DNA of 6,109 nt from Desulfuromusa sp. (GTDB lineage Bacteria > Desulfobacterota > Desulfuromonadia > Desulfuromonadales > Geopsychrobacteraceae): assembly GCA_023145655.1 (NCBI GenBank), contig JAGLDI010000187.1:1-6109 (forward strand), written 5' to 3'. Every line of letters begins with the position of its first letter. Positions within the stretch are counted from its first letter, which is position 1. The notes under the pieces are model-generated. The model searched no databases and was not told where the DNA came from. It saw only the letters and a list, made by a program, of their open reading frames with translations. Positions 1 through 5,783 of this stretch are shown piece after piece. A program made the position numbers and the translations under genes.

Positions 1-82
1 ACCCGTTCAGGCTGTTTTGACATATACGACCTTTCATTTTAAAAAATTCTGACCGATTATTTCACACCCACCGCCAAAGAGG

Positions 83-115
83 AAGATTGGAAAATAAAAC
101 CTCTACCAATCTTTT
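83..115. repeat. Inverted repeat / AT-rich hairpin upstream of lon
   Basis: The arms AAGATTGG (83-90) and CCAATCTT (106-113) are perfectly complementary around a 15-base A-rich loop, and two further G-U pairs (81-82 with 114-115) could extend the stem. A short T run (112-115) closes the right arm. It could be a weak intrinsic terminator for a gene ending left of the window, or an operator-like site upstream of the lon promoter. The stem is AT-rich and the loop is long, so the terminator reading is uncertain. Confidence 0.35.
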
Positions 116-129
116 ACCAAACAGGGTTA

Positions 130-158
130 TTGACATTCCAACTCCGATGTTATTATCT
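130..158 (+). promoter_or_regulatory. Putative sigma70 promoter of lon
   Basis: A perfect -35 hexamer TTGACA (130-135) is followed by TATTAT (151-156, 15-base spacer) or TTATCT (153-158, 17-base spacer), so one element is always slightly off ideal. Transcription would start near 163-166 and leave a leader of about 60 bases before the lon start. A heat-shock sigma32-like -35 sequence CTTGAAA lies just downstream (161-167), but no convincing CCCCAT-like -10 follows at the right distance. No CIRCE (HrcA) element was seen. The call rests on hexamer match only. Confidence 0.4.
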
Positions 159-214
159 TCCTTGAAAATAATAGTGAGTAAAAGCCGAATCACCAGTCCC
201 GGCGATAAAATAGT

Positions 215-218
215 GGAG
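215..218 (+). promoter_or_regulatory. Ribosome binding site that fixes the lon start
   Basis: GGAG sits 7 bases before the ATG at 226 but only 1 base before the in-frame ATG at 220. The spacing therefore favours translation from 226, making the first two codons of the longer reading frame untranslated. Confidence 0.6.
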
Positions 219-225
219 AATGTTG

Positions 226-2667
226 ATGCACGACAATTTTGAAGATCATGATGAATCTATTGAGTATGAAATTGAAGTTGAAACCGATACCGAGGTTCAG
301 GCAATCCCTGATGACGGGCTGGTTCTGGCACGGGACATGCTGCCGGCAAAACTCCCGATCATTCCGCTACGCCCCCGTCCGGCGTTTCCCGGAGTTATCA
401 TTCCTCTGACCGTCAATGGAAAAGCCCGGGTCGATACCATCAAGCAAGCCATGGAGAGTGACTCGCAAGCAATTGGCCTGGTCATGGTTCAGGAACTTGA
501 CGAGGATGATTCAACCAGCAATTTACAACGGGTTGGAGTTGCGGCAAAAATTCTTAAATTAATCCATACCGAAGAAGACAGTGCCCACGTTCTGGTCAAC
601 AGTCTGGAACGTTTCAGTATCGATGAGGTAAGCGAGTCCAACGGAATTATTTATACCGATGTCACCTATTTCTTAAGTGCCGTTCAGAGCGAAAGCCCAG
701 AGTTGAAAGCCTACTCAATGGCAATCATCTCCACCCTGAAAGAGCTGGTTCAGATTAACCCCCTCTATTCGGAAGAGATAAAACTGTTTCTGGGCCGCAC
801 CAGCATGGATGACCCGGCTCGGCTGACCGACTTTGCCGCCAACCTGACCAATGCAGATGGTTTTGAACTACAGGAAATTCTTGAAACCTTTGATATCAAC
901 CGCCGGATTGACAAGGTTCTGGTGCTGCTGAAAAAGGAGCTGGAAGTTTCCCGGCTGCAAAATAAAATTTCCAAGCAAATCGAAAATAAAATTTCCTCTC
1001 AGCAACGTGATTTCTTTCTGCGGGAGCAATTTAAAGCTATCAAAAAAGAACTGGGGCTGGAGAAAGAGGGGAAAGTTTCTGAAATTGAAAAGTACCAGAA
1101 CCGCCTGAAGAAATTGACTTTGAACGAAGAAGCTCAAAAAGCTGTCGATGAAGAGATTGAAAAACTCCAGCTTATTGAACCTTCATCGCCAGAATACAAT
1201 GTCAGCCGAAATTATCTCGATTGGCTGACGATTCTCCCTTGGGGAAAATTCAGTAAAGACAGCTACGACCTGAAACGGGCCCGGCGTGTTCTCGATCGTG
1301 ATCATTACGGACTGGATGATGTCAAGGAGCGGATTCTGGAATTTATTGCTGTCGGCAAAATGAAAGGGGATATTTCAGGTTCTATCCTCTGTCTGGTCGG
1401 CCCTCCCGGCGTGGGAAAAACCTCTATCGGGAAGAGTATTGCCGACACGTTAAAGCGAAAATTCTACCGTTTCTCGGTTGGTGGGATGCGTGATGAAGCC
1501 GAGATCAAAGGGCATCGCCGCACCTATATCGGGGCGATGCCGGGCAAGGCAATTCAGGCGATGAAAAGTGCCGGAACCGCCAATCCGGTGCTGATGCTTG
1601 ATGAGATTGACAAGATTGGTGCTTCATTTCAGGGAGATCCGGCTTCAGCCCTACTGGAAGTTCTTGATCCTGAACAGAATGGATCCTTTCGTGATCACTA
1701 CCTTGATGTCCCCTTTGACCTGTCAAATGTTATGTTCATCGCTACTGCCAATCAGATGGACACCATCCCGGCACCGCTGCTTGACCGGATGGAGGTGATC
1801 CGGCTCTCGGGCTACATTCTGGAAGAAAAACTGGAAATTGCCAGACGGTTTCTTATCCCCAAAGCACTCAAAAGTCACGGGATGACCAGGGCTCAGGTGA
1901 GCATCAATAAAGCCGCTGTTGCGGCAATCATTGATCGCTATGCCAGAGAATCTGGAGTCCGTGGTCTGGAAAATAAAATTAAAAAAATCATGCGTAAAGC
2001 GGCGATGGATTTTGCTGAGGGACGTGAAGACAAAGTCCGAGTAACAAAGGGGGACATTGAACACTACCTTGGAAAACCGATATTTGCTGAAGAAGAGTTG
2101 ATCAAAGGATCTCCTGGAGTGGTCACCGGTCTGGCCTGGACACAGATGGGCGGGGCAACTCTGCAAATTGAAGCCACCTCGATGAAGAGCAAAACCAAGG
2201 GTTTTAAACAGACCGGTCAATTGGGCAAAGTGATGGTGGAAAGTTCCGAGATCGCCTACTCCTACGTCATGGGCCATCTGCAGGAACACAAGATACCCGA
2301 AGACTATTTTGATACCCATTTCATCCATCTCCATGTCCCCGCCGGAGCAACACCGAAGGATGGCCCATCTGCAGGGGTGACAATGACAACCGCCCTGCTA
2401 TCAATGATTATGAACAAACCAATTCGGAAAAAACTGGGGATGACGGGAGAACTCTCCCTGACCGGCAGTGTCCTGCCCATCGGTGGAGTCAAGGAAAAGA
2501 CCATTGCTGCCCGCCGTGCCGGACTGAAAGCGCTGATTTTCCCCCATGAGAATAAAAGTGACTATGAAGACCTGGCCGACTATTTGCGCGAAGGGATTGA
2601 AGTTCACTTTGTCAAAGAATATCCGGAAGTTTTCGAAATTGCCTTTGCCGCCGACACAAACAAATAA
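226..2667 (+). CDS. lon: ATP-dependent serine protease Lon (LonA, endopeptidase La)
   Basis: Lon is a soluble cytoplasmic hexamer that unfolds and degrades damaged proteins and short-lived regulators using ATP. All LonA parts are visible in the 813-residue product (numbered from the ATG at 226). The N-terminal substrate-binding domain begins near residue 42 (LPIIPLRPRPAFPGV), and a charged helical linker spans about 230-320. The AAA+ module has Walker A GPPGVGKT (392-399), Walker B VLMLDEIDK (455-463), sensor-1 Asn 509, an arginine finger in LDRME (about 521) and sensor-2 SGVRGLEN. The protease domain has Ser 715 in PKDGPSAGV and Lys 758 in GGVKEK. Their 43-residue spacing equals that of Ser679/Lys722 in E. 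coli Lon. The length slightly exceeds the 784 residues of E. coli Lon because of an acidic N-terminal extension (residues 1-30). An alternative start is the ATG at 220. A small gene follows 15 bases after the stop, suggesting an operon. Confidence 0.97.
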   Translation: MHDNFEDHDESIEYEIEVETDTEVQAIPDDGLVLARDMLPAKLPIIPLRPRPAFPGVIIPLTVNGKARVDTIKQAMESDSQAIGLVMVQELDEDDSTSNLQRVGVAAKILKLIHTEEDSAHVLVNSLERFSIDEVSESNGIIYTDVTYFLSAVQSESPELKAYSMAIISTLKELVQINPLYSEEIKLFLGRTSMDDPARLTDFAANLTNADGFELQEILETFDINRRIDKVLVLLKKELEVSRLQNKISKQIENKISSQQRDFFLREQFKAIKKELGLEKEGKVSEIEKYQNRLKKLTLNEEAQKAVDEEIEKLQLIEPSSPEYNVSRNYLDWLTILPWGKFSKDSYDLKRARRVLDRDHYGLDDVKERILEFIAVGKMKGDISGSILCLVGPPGVGKTSIGKSIADTLKRKFYRFSVGGMRDEAEIKGHRRTYIGAMPGKAIQAMKSAGTANPVLMLDEIDKIGASFQGDPASALLEVLDPEQNGSFRDHYLDVPFDLSNVMFIATANQMDTIPAPLLDRMEVIRLSGYILEEKLEIARRFLIPKALKSHGMTRAQVSINKAAVAAIIDRYARESGVRGLENKIKKIMRKAAMDFAEGREDKVRVTKGDIEHYLGKPIFAEEELIKGSPGVVTGLAWTQMGGATLQIEATSMKSKTKGFKQTGQLGKVMVESSEIAYSYVMGHLQEHKIPEDYFDTHFIHLHVPAGATPKDGPSAGVTMTTALLSMIMNKPIRKKLGMTGELSLTGSVLPIGGVKEKTIAARRAGLKALIFPHENKSDYEDLADYLREGIEVHFVKEYPEVFEIAFAADTNK

Positions 2668-2682
2668 TTGGAGACAGAATTA

Positions 2683-2910
2683 ATGACCGTTGAAGAGATA
2701 AAAATCGCCCTGATGACCTTATCCACTGAAGAGAAAAAAACCTTCATCCTTGAAACCCTTCCCGACCTGGCGGGAGAGGTGATCAAAGAGCCGGGATTTA
2801 TGATGCAGCTGTTCCCGGTATTGCTCGGCATTCTCAAGGAGAGTGGTATGGATCTACAGCAACTGCTGCAATTTGCCACCATGATGGGCGATCAGCAGAA
2901 GCAAGAATAG
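2683..2910 (+). CDS. Small hypothetical protein co-transcribed with lon
   Basis: I do not recognise this 75-residue protein. The start is the ATG at 2683, chosen because GGAG (2670-2673) lies 9 bases upstream. An in-frame TTG at 2668 would precede that site and is unlikely. The product has no signal peptide, Cys pair or known catalytic motif. Residues 1-30 look like a charged amphipathic helical region (TVEEIKIALMTLSTEEKK). Residues 38-68 are hydrophobic and methionine-rich (FMMQLFPVLLGILKESGMDL, then LLQFATMM), and the tail is polar (DQQKQE). Seven of 75 residues are Met. The hydrophobic stretch is interrupted by charged and polar residues, so a helical bundle or peripheral interaction seems likelier than a membrane span. 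The 15-base gap from the lon stop implies one transcript. A role as Lon partner, adaptor or substrate is only an inference from position. Confidence 0.75.
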   Translation: MTVEEIKIALMTLSTEEKKTFILETLPDLAGEVIKEPGFMMQLFPVLLGILKESGMDLQQLLQFATMMGDQQKQE

Positions 2911-3041
2911 TATTCAGGGGAGAGTCTTAACCCTCACGCCACTAGGCACCGTACATTTGAGAGATCAATCCGTTATCTGGGGACACGTAACAAAGTACAT
3001 GGTCCCAGATAACTACCATAATTATTGGAGTCAATAATATA
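2911..3041 (+). other. 131-base spacer between the lon-linked gene and trpS
   Basis: No open frame with a ribosome binding site is present. The right half holds the palindrome described separately (2972-3013), and GGAG at 3027-3030 serves trpS. The left half (2911-2971) has no recognised element. No intrinsic terminator with a T run is visible, so read-through from lon into trpS is possible. The T-box antiterminator consensus is absent, and so is a tandem-Trp leader peptide, so there is no evidence for tryptophan-responsive attenuation. Confidence 0.5.
2972..3013. repeat. Imperfect palindrome, REP-like (RAYT-type) element, probably decayed
   Basis: The left arm GTTATCTGGGGAC (2972-2984) pairs with GTCCCAGATAAC (3002-3013), giving 12 base pairs and one bulged G. 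Inside, GTA (2987-2989) can pair with TAC (2996-2998) around a small loop. The left half reads GGGGACACGTA and the right half TACATGGTCCC, which looks like a mutated copy of TACGTGTCCCC. Sequences with a GGGGACAC...GTGTCCCC core recur in deltaproteobacterial genomes beside REP-associated tyrosine transposase genes (recalled, not searched). No transposase is present here, so this would be a non-autonomous copy. It lacks a 3' T run, so an intrinsic terminator is unlikely. It could also act as a folded leader of trpS. Confidence 0.5.
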
Positions 3042-4007
3042 ATGCGCGTACTATCCGGTATTCAGCCGTCAGGTTCCCTCCACCTGGGTAACTTTTTCGG
3101 TATGATGAAAAAAATGATCGACTATCAGGAGCAGGAAGATCTGTTCTGTTTTATCGCCAACTACCACGCCATGACCAGCCTGTCTGATGGTAAGGAGCTC
3201 GCCAGGGGGACTCTGGAAGCAGCAGCCAACTTTATGGCATTGGGACTTGATCCGGAGAAAAGCACCTTCTGGGTACAATCAGATATTCCAGAGGTTCAGG
3301 AACTCACCTGGATTCTCTCCAACTTCACCCCGATGGGATTGCTGGAACGTTGCCACAGCTACAAGGATAAAGTCGCACAAGGAATCAAGCCAAATCATGG
3401 CCTGTTCGCCTATCCGGTGTTGATGACCGCCGATATTCTGCTGTTTCAAAGTGACCGGGTTCCCGTTGGCAAAGATCAAAAACAACATCTCGAAGTTGCC
3501 CGTGATATCGCCATAAAATATAACAACGAGCATGGCAATGTCTTCACTATCCCCGAGCCAGAAATTGATGAAGATGTTTCCACCGTCCCCGGACTCGACG
3601 GACGCAAGATGAGTAAGAGCTACGGCAACACCATCGATCTGTTTCTTGGCGACAAAGCGCTGCGAAAGCAAATTATGCGAATTGTCACCGATCCGACCCC
3701 GATTGAAGAGGCAAAGAATCCCGATACTTGCAATATTTTCCAGATTTACCGATTATTCCTCGACAAACAGGGAGTTGAGGATCTACGCCAGCGCTACTTG
3801 ACGCCAGGGCTCCGTTACGGTGATGTCAAACAGGAACTGTTTGAAACAGCGCGTGATTTTTTTGCTCCATATGCCGAAAAACGGAAGGAGCTGCTCGCCA
3901 ATCCTGAAGGGTTAAGAAAAATTCTCGCCATGGGCGCCGATAAAGCTCGATACGCTGCTAACAAAACCCTGCGCAAGATTAGAAAAAAGGGTGGGTTACT
4001 TTACTAG
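3042..4007 (+). CDS. trpS: Tryptophanyl-tRNA synthetase (class I)
   Basis: The enzyme charges tRNA(Trp) with tryptophan using ATP in the cytoplasm. The 321-residue length is normal for bacterial TrpRS. The N-terminal Rossmann fold opens with SGIQPSGSLHLGN, where HLGN (residues 14-17) is the HIGH signature. The KMSKS loop is intact at 189-193 in DGRKMSKSYGN. Further family hallmarks are VQSDIPEVQELTW (78-90), the ERCHSYKDK segment (102-110), YPVLMTADILL with the tryptophan-recognition Asp (near 131), and VGKDQKQHLE (142-151). The C-terminal helical domain ends with a basic tail (RKIRKKGG). GGAG at 3027-3030 lies 11 bases before the ATG, a slightly long spacing. No other start fits better, since the SGIQPSG segment begins at residue 5. 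The 131-base leader holds a palindrome but no T-box. The gene converges on a small minus-strand gene 90 bases downstream, with no obvious terminator between them. Confidence 0.97.
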   Translation: MRVLSGIQPSGSLHLGNFFGMMKKMIDYQEQEDLFCFIANYHAMTSLSDGKELARGTLEAAANFMALGLDPEKSTFWVQSDIPEVQELTWILSNFTPMGLLERCHSYKDKVAQGIKPNHGLFAYPVLMTADILLFQSDRVPVGKDQKQHLEVARDIAIKYNNEHGNVFTIPEPEIDEDVSTVPGLDGRKMSKSYGNTIDLFLGDKALRKQIMRIVTDPTPIEEAKNPDTCNIFQIYRLFLDKQGVEDLRQRYLTPGLRYGDVKQELFETARDFFAPYAEKRKELLANPEGLRKILAMGADKARYAANKTLRKIRKKGGLLY

Positions 4008-4097
4008 AAGTTTTGATCTATCTCCCCCGGATGATACAGCCAGAGAGATGTGGAATTCAAGAGGGGCGAAAAAAGATATATTGCAAGTGGAAGGGGT

Positions 4098-4274
4098 TTA
4101 TTTCTCTTCCTCACGAGTAAACGTAACAAACGCCATCCCCGGCCGGCGACTCGCTTCACGCATGGAAAAATGGATATGTTCAAGCTGCCACCCTTCGGCT
4201 GTCCAGGTGTTGAGAATTTTTTCCAGACTCAGATCATCAACCTGACTGGTTTCGACAACTTTGTAGATCAACAT
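4098..4274 (-). CDS. Small DUF4177-like protein (58 aa)
   Basis: Reading the minus strand from the ATG at 4274 to the TAA at 4098 gives a 58-residue protein beginning MLIYKVVETSQVDDLSLEKI. It continues with a TAEGWQLEHIHFSM segment and ends FVTFTREEEK. The pattern is an initial YKVV strand, then a helix with LEKILN, then the EGWQL motif, then a closing aromatic/hydrophobic strand. This matches the small DUF4177 family of unknown function. GGAG on the minus strand (4284-4287) lies 9 bases before the start, which supports translation. The plus-strand open frames across this stretch have composition typical of shadows and no family resemblance. The gene is divergent from the DUF2835 gene, with 35 bases between the start codons, and convergent with trpS. 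It is soluble, with no signal peptide. The family call is from memory of its pattern. Confidence 0.8.
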   Translation of the reverse strand: MLIYKVVETSQVDDLSLEKILNTWTAEGWQLEHIHFSMREASRRPGMAFVTFTREEEK

Positions 4275-4280
4275 TATAAC
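4252..4280 (+). promoter_or_regulatory. Putative promoter of the DUF2835 gene
   Basis: TCGACA (4252-4257) and TATAAC (4275-4280) each differ by one base from the sigma70 hexamers and are separated by 17 bases. Transcription would begin near 4287, about 23 bases before the ATG at 4310. The element lies inside the first codons of the opposite-strand DUF4177-like gene. This is a sequence match only. Confidence 0.35.
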
Positions 4281-4309
4281 CCGCTCCAGCTTCTGTGGAC
4301 TTCAGCCCG

Positions 4310-4543
4310 ATGACGACACAGACAAAAAAACAATTTTACTTTCGCCTGCAGATCAGTCAACAGCAATATCTGCAATACTATCAGGGATCCGCCAATACGG
4401 TTCAAGTGGTCTCTGAATGTGGTCAGAAAGTTAAATTTCCTGCAATCCGGTTGCGCCCTTTTTTAACCCACAACGGTATTCACGGCCGGTTTTGTCTGAC
4501 CATTGACGGCAACAACCGCTTTACTAATCTGCAGAAGCTTTAG
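4310..4543 (+). CDS. DUF2835 family protein
   Basis: This 77-residue protein fits the DUF2835 family, a small family of unknown function found mainly in Gammaproteobacteria. Visible family features are FYFRLQIS (9-16), YLQYYQGSA (20-28), a VKFPAIRLRPFLT segment (41-53), GIHGRF (56-61) and the closing LTIDGNNRFTNLQKL. The length is typical, and the fold is probably mostly beta. There is no signal peptide, membrane segment or catalytic motif. The ATG at 4310 is preferred, because the family-like region begins a few residues after it. An in-frame GTG at 4295 would add only five residues (MDFSP). The ribosome binding site is weak (GTGGA at 4295-4299, 10 bases before the ATG). The gene overlaps the 3' end of the convergent M48 protease gene by 20 bases. 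The family is known only by its number, so no function is claimed. Confidence 0.85.
   Translation: MTTQTKKQFYFRLQISQQQYLQYYQGSANTVQVVSECGQKVKFPAIRLRPFLTHNGIHGRFCLTIDGNNRFTNLQKL
4333..4360 (-). promoter_or_regulatory. Putative promoter of the DUF4177-like gene
   Basis: On the minus strand TTGACT (4360-4355) and TAAAAT (4338-4333) each match 5 of 6 sigma70 positions, with a 16-base spacer. Transcription would start near 4326, giving a leader of about 50 bases before the ATG at 4274. The element lies inside the early codons of the opposing DUF2835 gene. Confidence 0.35.
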
Positions 4544-5783
4544 CTTTAACTCTCCCCCGCTCCAACCACAAAACTCTCTCAACCAATGACGGATGGGAAT
4601 AATAGAATGCCACGTACCAGGGGTGGGGAAACAGATTACTCAAATTTTCCCGGGCCAGTTTTACCAGCCCTGAAGCCAACTCCCGACCACTCCCCACCAT
4701 GTCGATGGCAAATTGATCGGCCTGCCGTTCGTGACGGCGTGACCACCAACTACTGAGGGGTGTCCAGAAGAATCCGAGTAACGAACCCAACCAGCCCAGC
4801 ACCAACACCTGTCCGGCAAATGAAAGCTGTTCCAATCCCAACCAACCGGGAAGAATCTGATTGTTCAGCACGGTAAACGCGACCCAGCAACTGAGTAGAG
4901 CCATAATCTGACTTTTGATCAACTGTTGTCGCAAATGACCGCAACGCCAGTGACCTAACTCGTGTGCCAGAACCGCGAGCAGTTCTTTATTATCCAGTTG
5001 TTCCATCAGCGTATCAAACAGGACCACCCGCTTCACCTTACCGATACCGGTAAAATAAGCATTGCTGTGACCACTGCGGCGGGAGGCATCAACCTGCAGA
5101 ACTTTTCCGGCGTGGGCTCCTGCTTTTTCCAGCAGATCCCGAACATCAGATTCCAGATCTGCTTTTGCCAACGGGGTAAACTTAAAAAACAGCGGTTCAA
5201 TCAGATAAGGAGACAAGTAGAGGAGAAACAATGAAATAATTGCCCAGAAACCCCAGACCCACAACCACCAGCTCTGCGGCGTCAGCTGTACCAGCCACAA
5301 TGCCCCTCCAGCCAGCAGGCAGAACAGAATTGTACCGATCAGTAGTGATTTCAACAGATCACTGCACCAGAGTTTGAAACTCATCCGATTGAAACCAAAT
5401 TTTTCTTCCAGGACAAAGTTTTTATACAGAGAGAAAGGCAAACCAACCAGTAGTTGAATCAATGCCAGCAGACCGAAGAACAACAAACCACCAACGATAA
5501 AATTATCGGAAAAACCGGCAATCAACTGATCGTACCAAGGGAGCAGTCCGCCAAACAAAAATACCAGGGTCAAAACAACCCCGACAATATCTTCAACAAA
5601 ACCGACCCGGTCACCCGCCAGAGTATAGGCATCACTGTGATTGAGACGCTCCTCATCAATCTGTCCGGAAAAAACCTCAGGCAGAGGTTTCCTCCCCTTC
5701 TGTCGATGGCGGATATTAATCCAGTCGAGACTAAAACGGATTGCCGTCACCAGCAGATAAAGAAATAACAGTAGCAATTTCAT
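4524..5783 (-). CDS. Ste24/CAAX prenyl protease 1-like M48 membrane metallopeptidase
   Basis: This 419-residue integral membrane zinc protease belongs to the M48A (Ste24) branch. The N-terminal half holds about five hydrophobic spans (roughly 1-18, 62-83, 94-117, 145-167, 172-197) and matches the M48 N-terminal region. The catalytic motif is HELGH (274-278), with His 274 and His 278 as zinc ligands and Glu 275 as general base. The third ligand is Glu 352 in SRRHERQAD, the typical Ste24 form. NAYFTG (241-246) and SHPSLVER (396-403) are further family hallmarks. Two more hydrophobic stretches (about 289-306 and 324-341) lie between the zinc motifs. The architecture is that of Ste24 rather than the shorter HtpX. 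Bacteria generally lack prenylated CAAX proteins, so the role is likely membrane-protein quality control, which is an inference. The ATG directly abuts the stop of the upstream U32 gene. AAGGGG (minus strand, 5799-5794) lies 10 bases before it, indicating an operon and likely translational coupling. Confidence 0.93.
   Translation of the reverse strand: MKLLLLFLYLLVTAIRFSLDWINIRHRQKGRKPLPEVFSGQIDEERLNHSDAYTLAGDRVGFVEDIVGVVLTLVFLFGGLLPWYDQLIAGFSDNFIVGGLLFFGLLALIQLLVGLPFSLYKNFVLEEKFGFNRMSFKLWCSDLLKSLLIGTILFCLLAGGALWLVQLTPQSWWLWVWGFWAIISLFLLYLSPYLIEPLFFKFTPLAKADLESDVRDLLEKAGAHAGKVLQVDASRRSGHSNAYFTGIGKVKRVVLFDTLMEQLDNKELLAVLAHELGHWRCGHLRQQLIKSQIMALLSCWVAFTVLNNQILPGWLGLEQLSFAGQVLVLGWLGSLLGFFWTPLSSWWSRRHERQADQFAIDMVGSGRELASGLVKLARENLSNLFPHPWYVAFYYSHPSLVERVLWLERGRVKAKASAD

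Noticed and set aside
17..43. TTGACA (17-22) with TTTAAA (38-43) as a second upstream promoter
   Set aside because: The spacer is only 15 bases and the -10 is poor. The TTGACA at 130 is better placed for lon.
1..52. Tail of an upstream plus-strand gene (frame open from base 2 to TGA at 50-52, or from base 1 to TAA at 40-42)
   Set aside because: Only 13 to 16 codons are visible and they show no family pattern, so a gene end cannot be told from chance, although the hairpin at 83-115 would suit such a gene.
1723..2334. Long minus-strand open frame (203 codons) within lon
   Set aside because: It is fully antisense to conserved lon coding sequence, has no plausible domain, and is explained as a shadow of the lon codon pattern.
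2911..3041. T-box or Trp attenuator controlling trpS
   Set aside because: No T-box antiterminator consensus, no specifier-loop arrangement, no tandem-Trp leader peptide and no terminator T run are present.
3038..3043. TATAAT at the start of trpS as a -10 element
   Set aside because: It overlaps the trpS ATG, so a transcript from it would begin inside the gene, and no -35 element is suitably spaced.
4020..4049. Inverted repeat between trpS and the DUF4177-like gene as a bidirectional terminator
   Set aside because: The arms 4020-4026 and 4043-4049 give only 5 to 7 pairs including a mismatch or G-U pair, the loop is 16 bases, and no T run follows on either strand.
3991..4313. Two overlapping plus-strand open frames (3991-4245 and 4050-4313) after trpS
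   Set aside because: They lie opposite the DUF4177-like gene, lack ribosome binding sites and have no recognisable family pattern. One begins inside the end of trpS.
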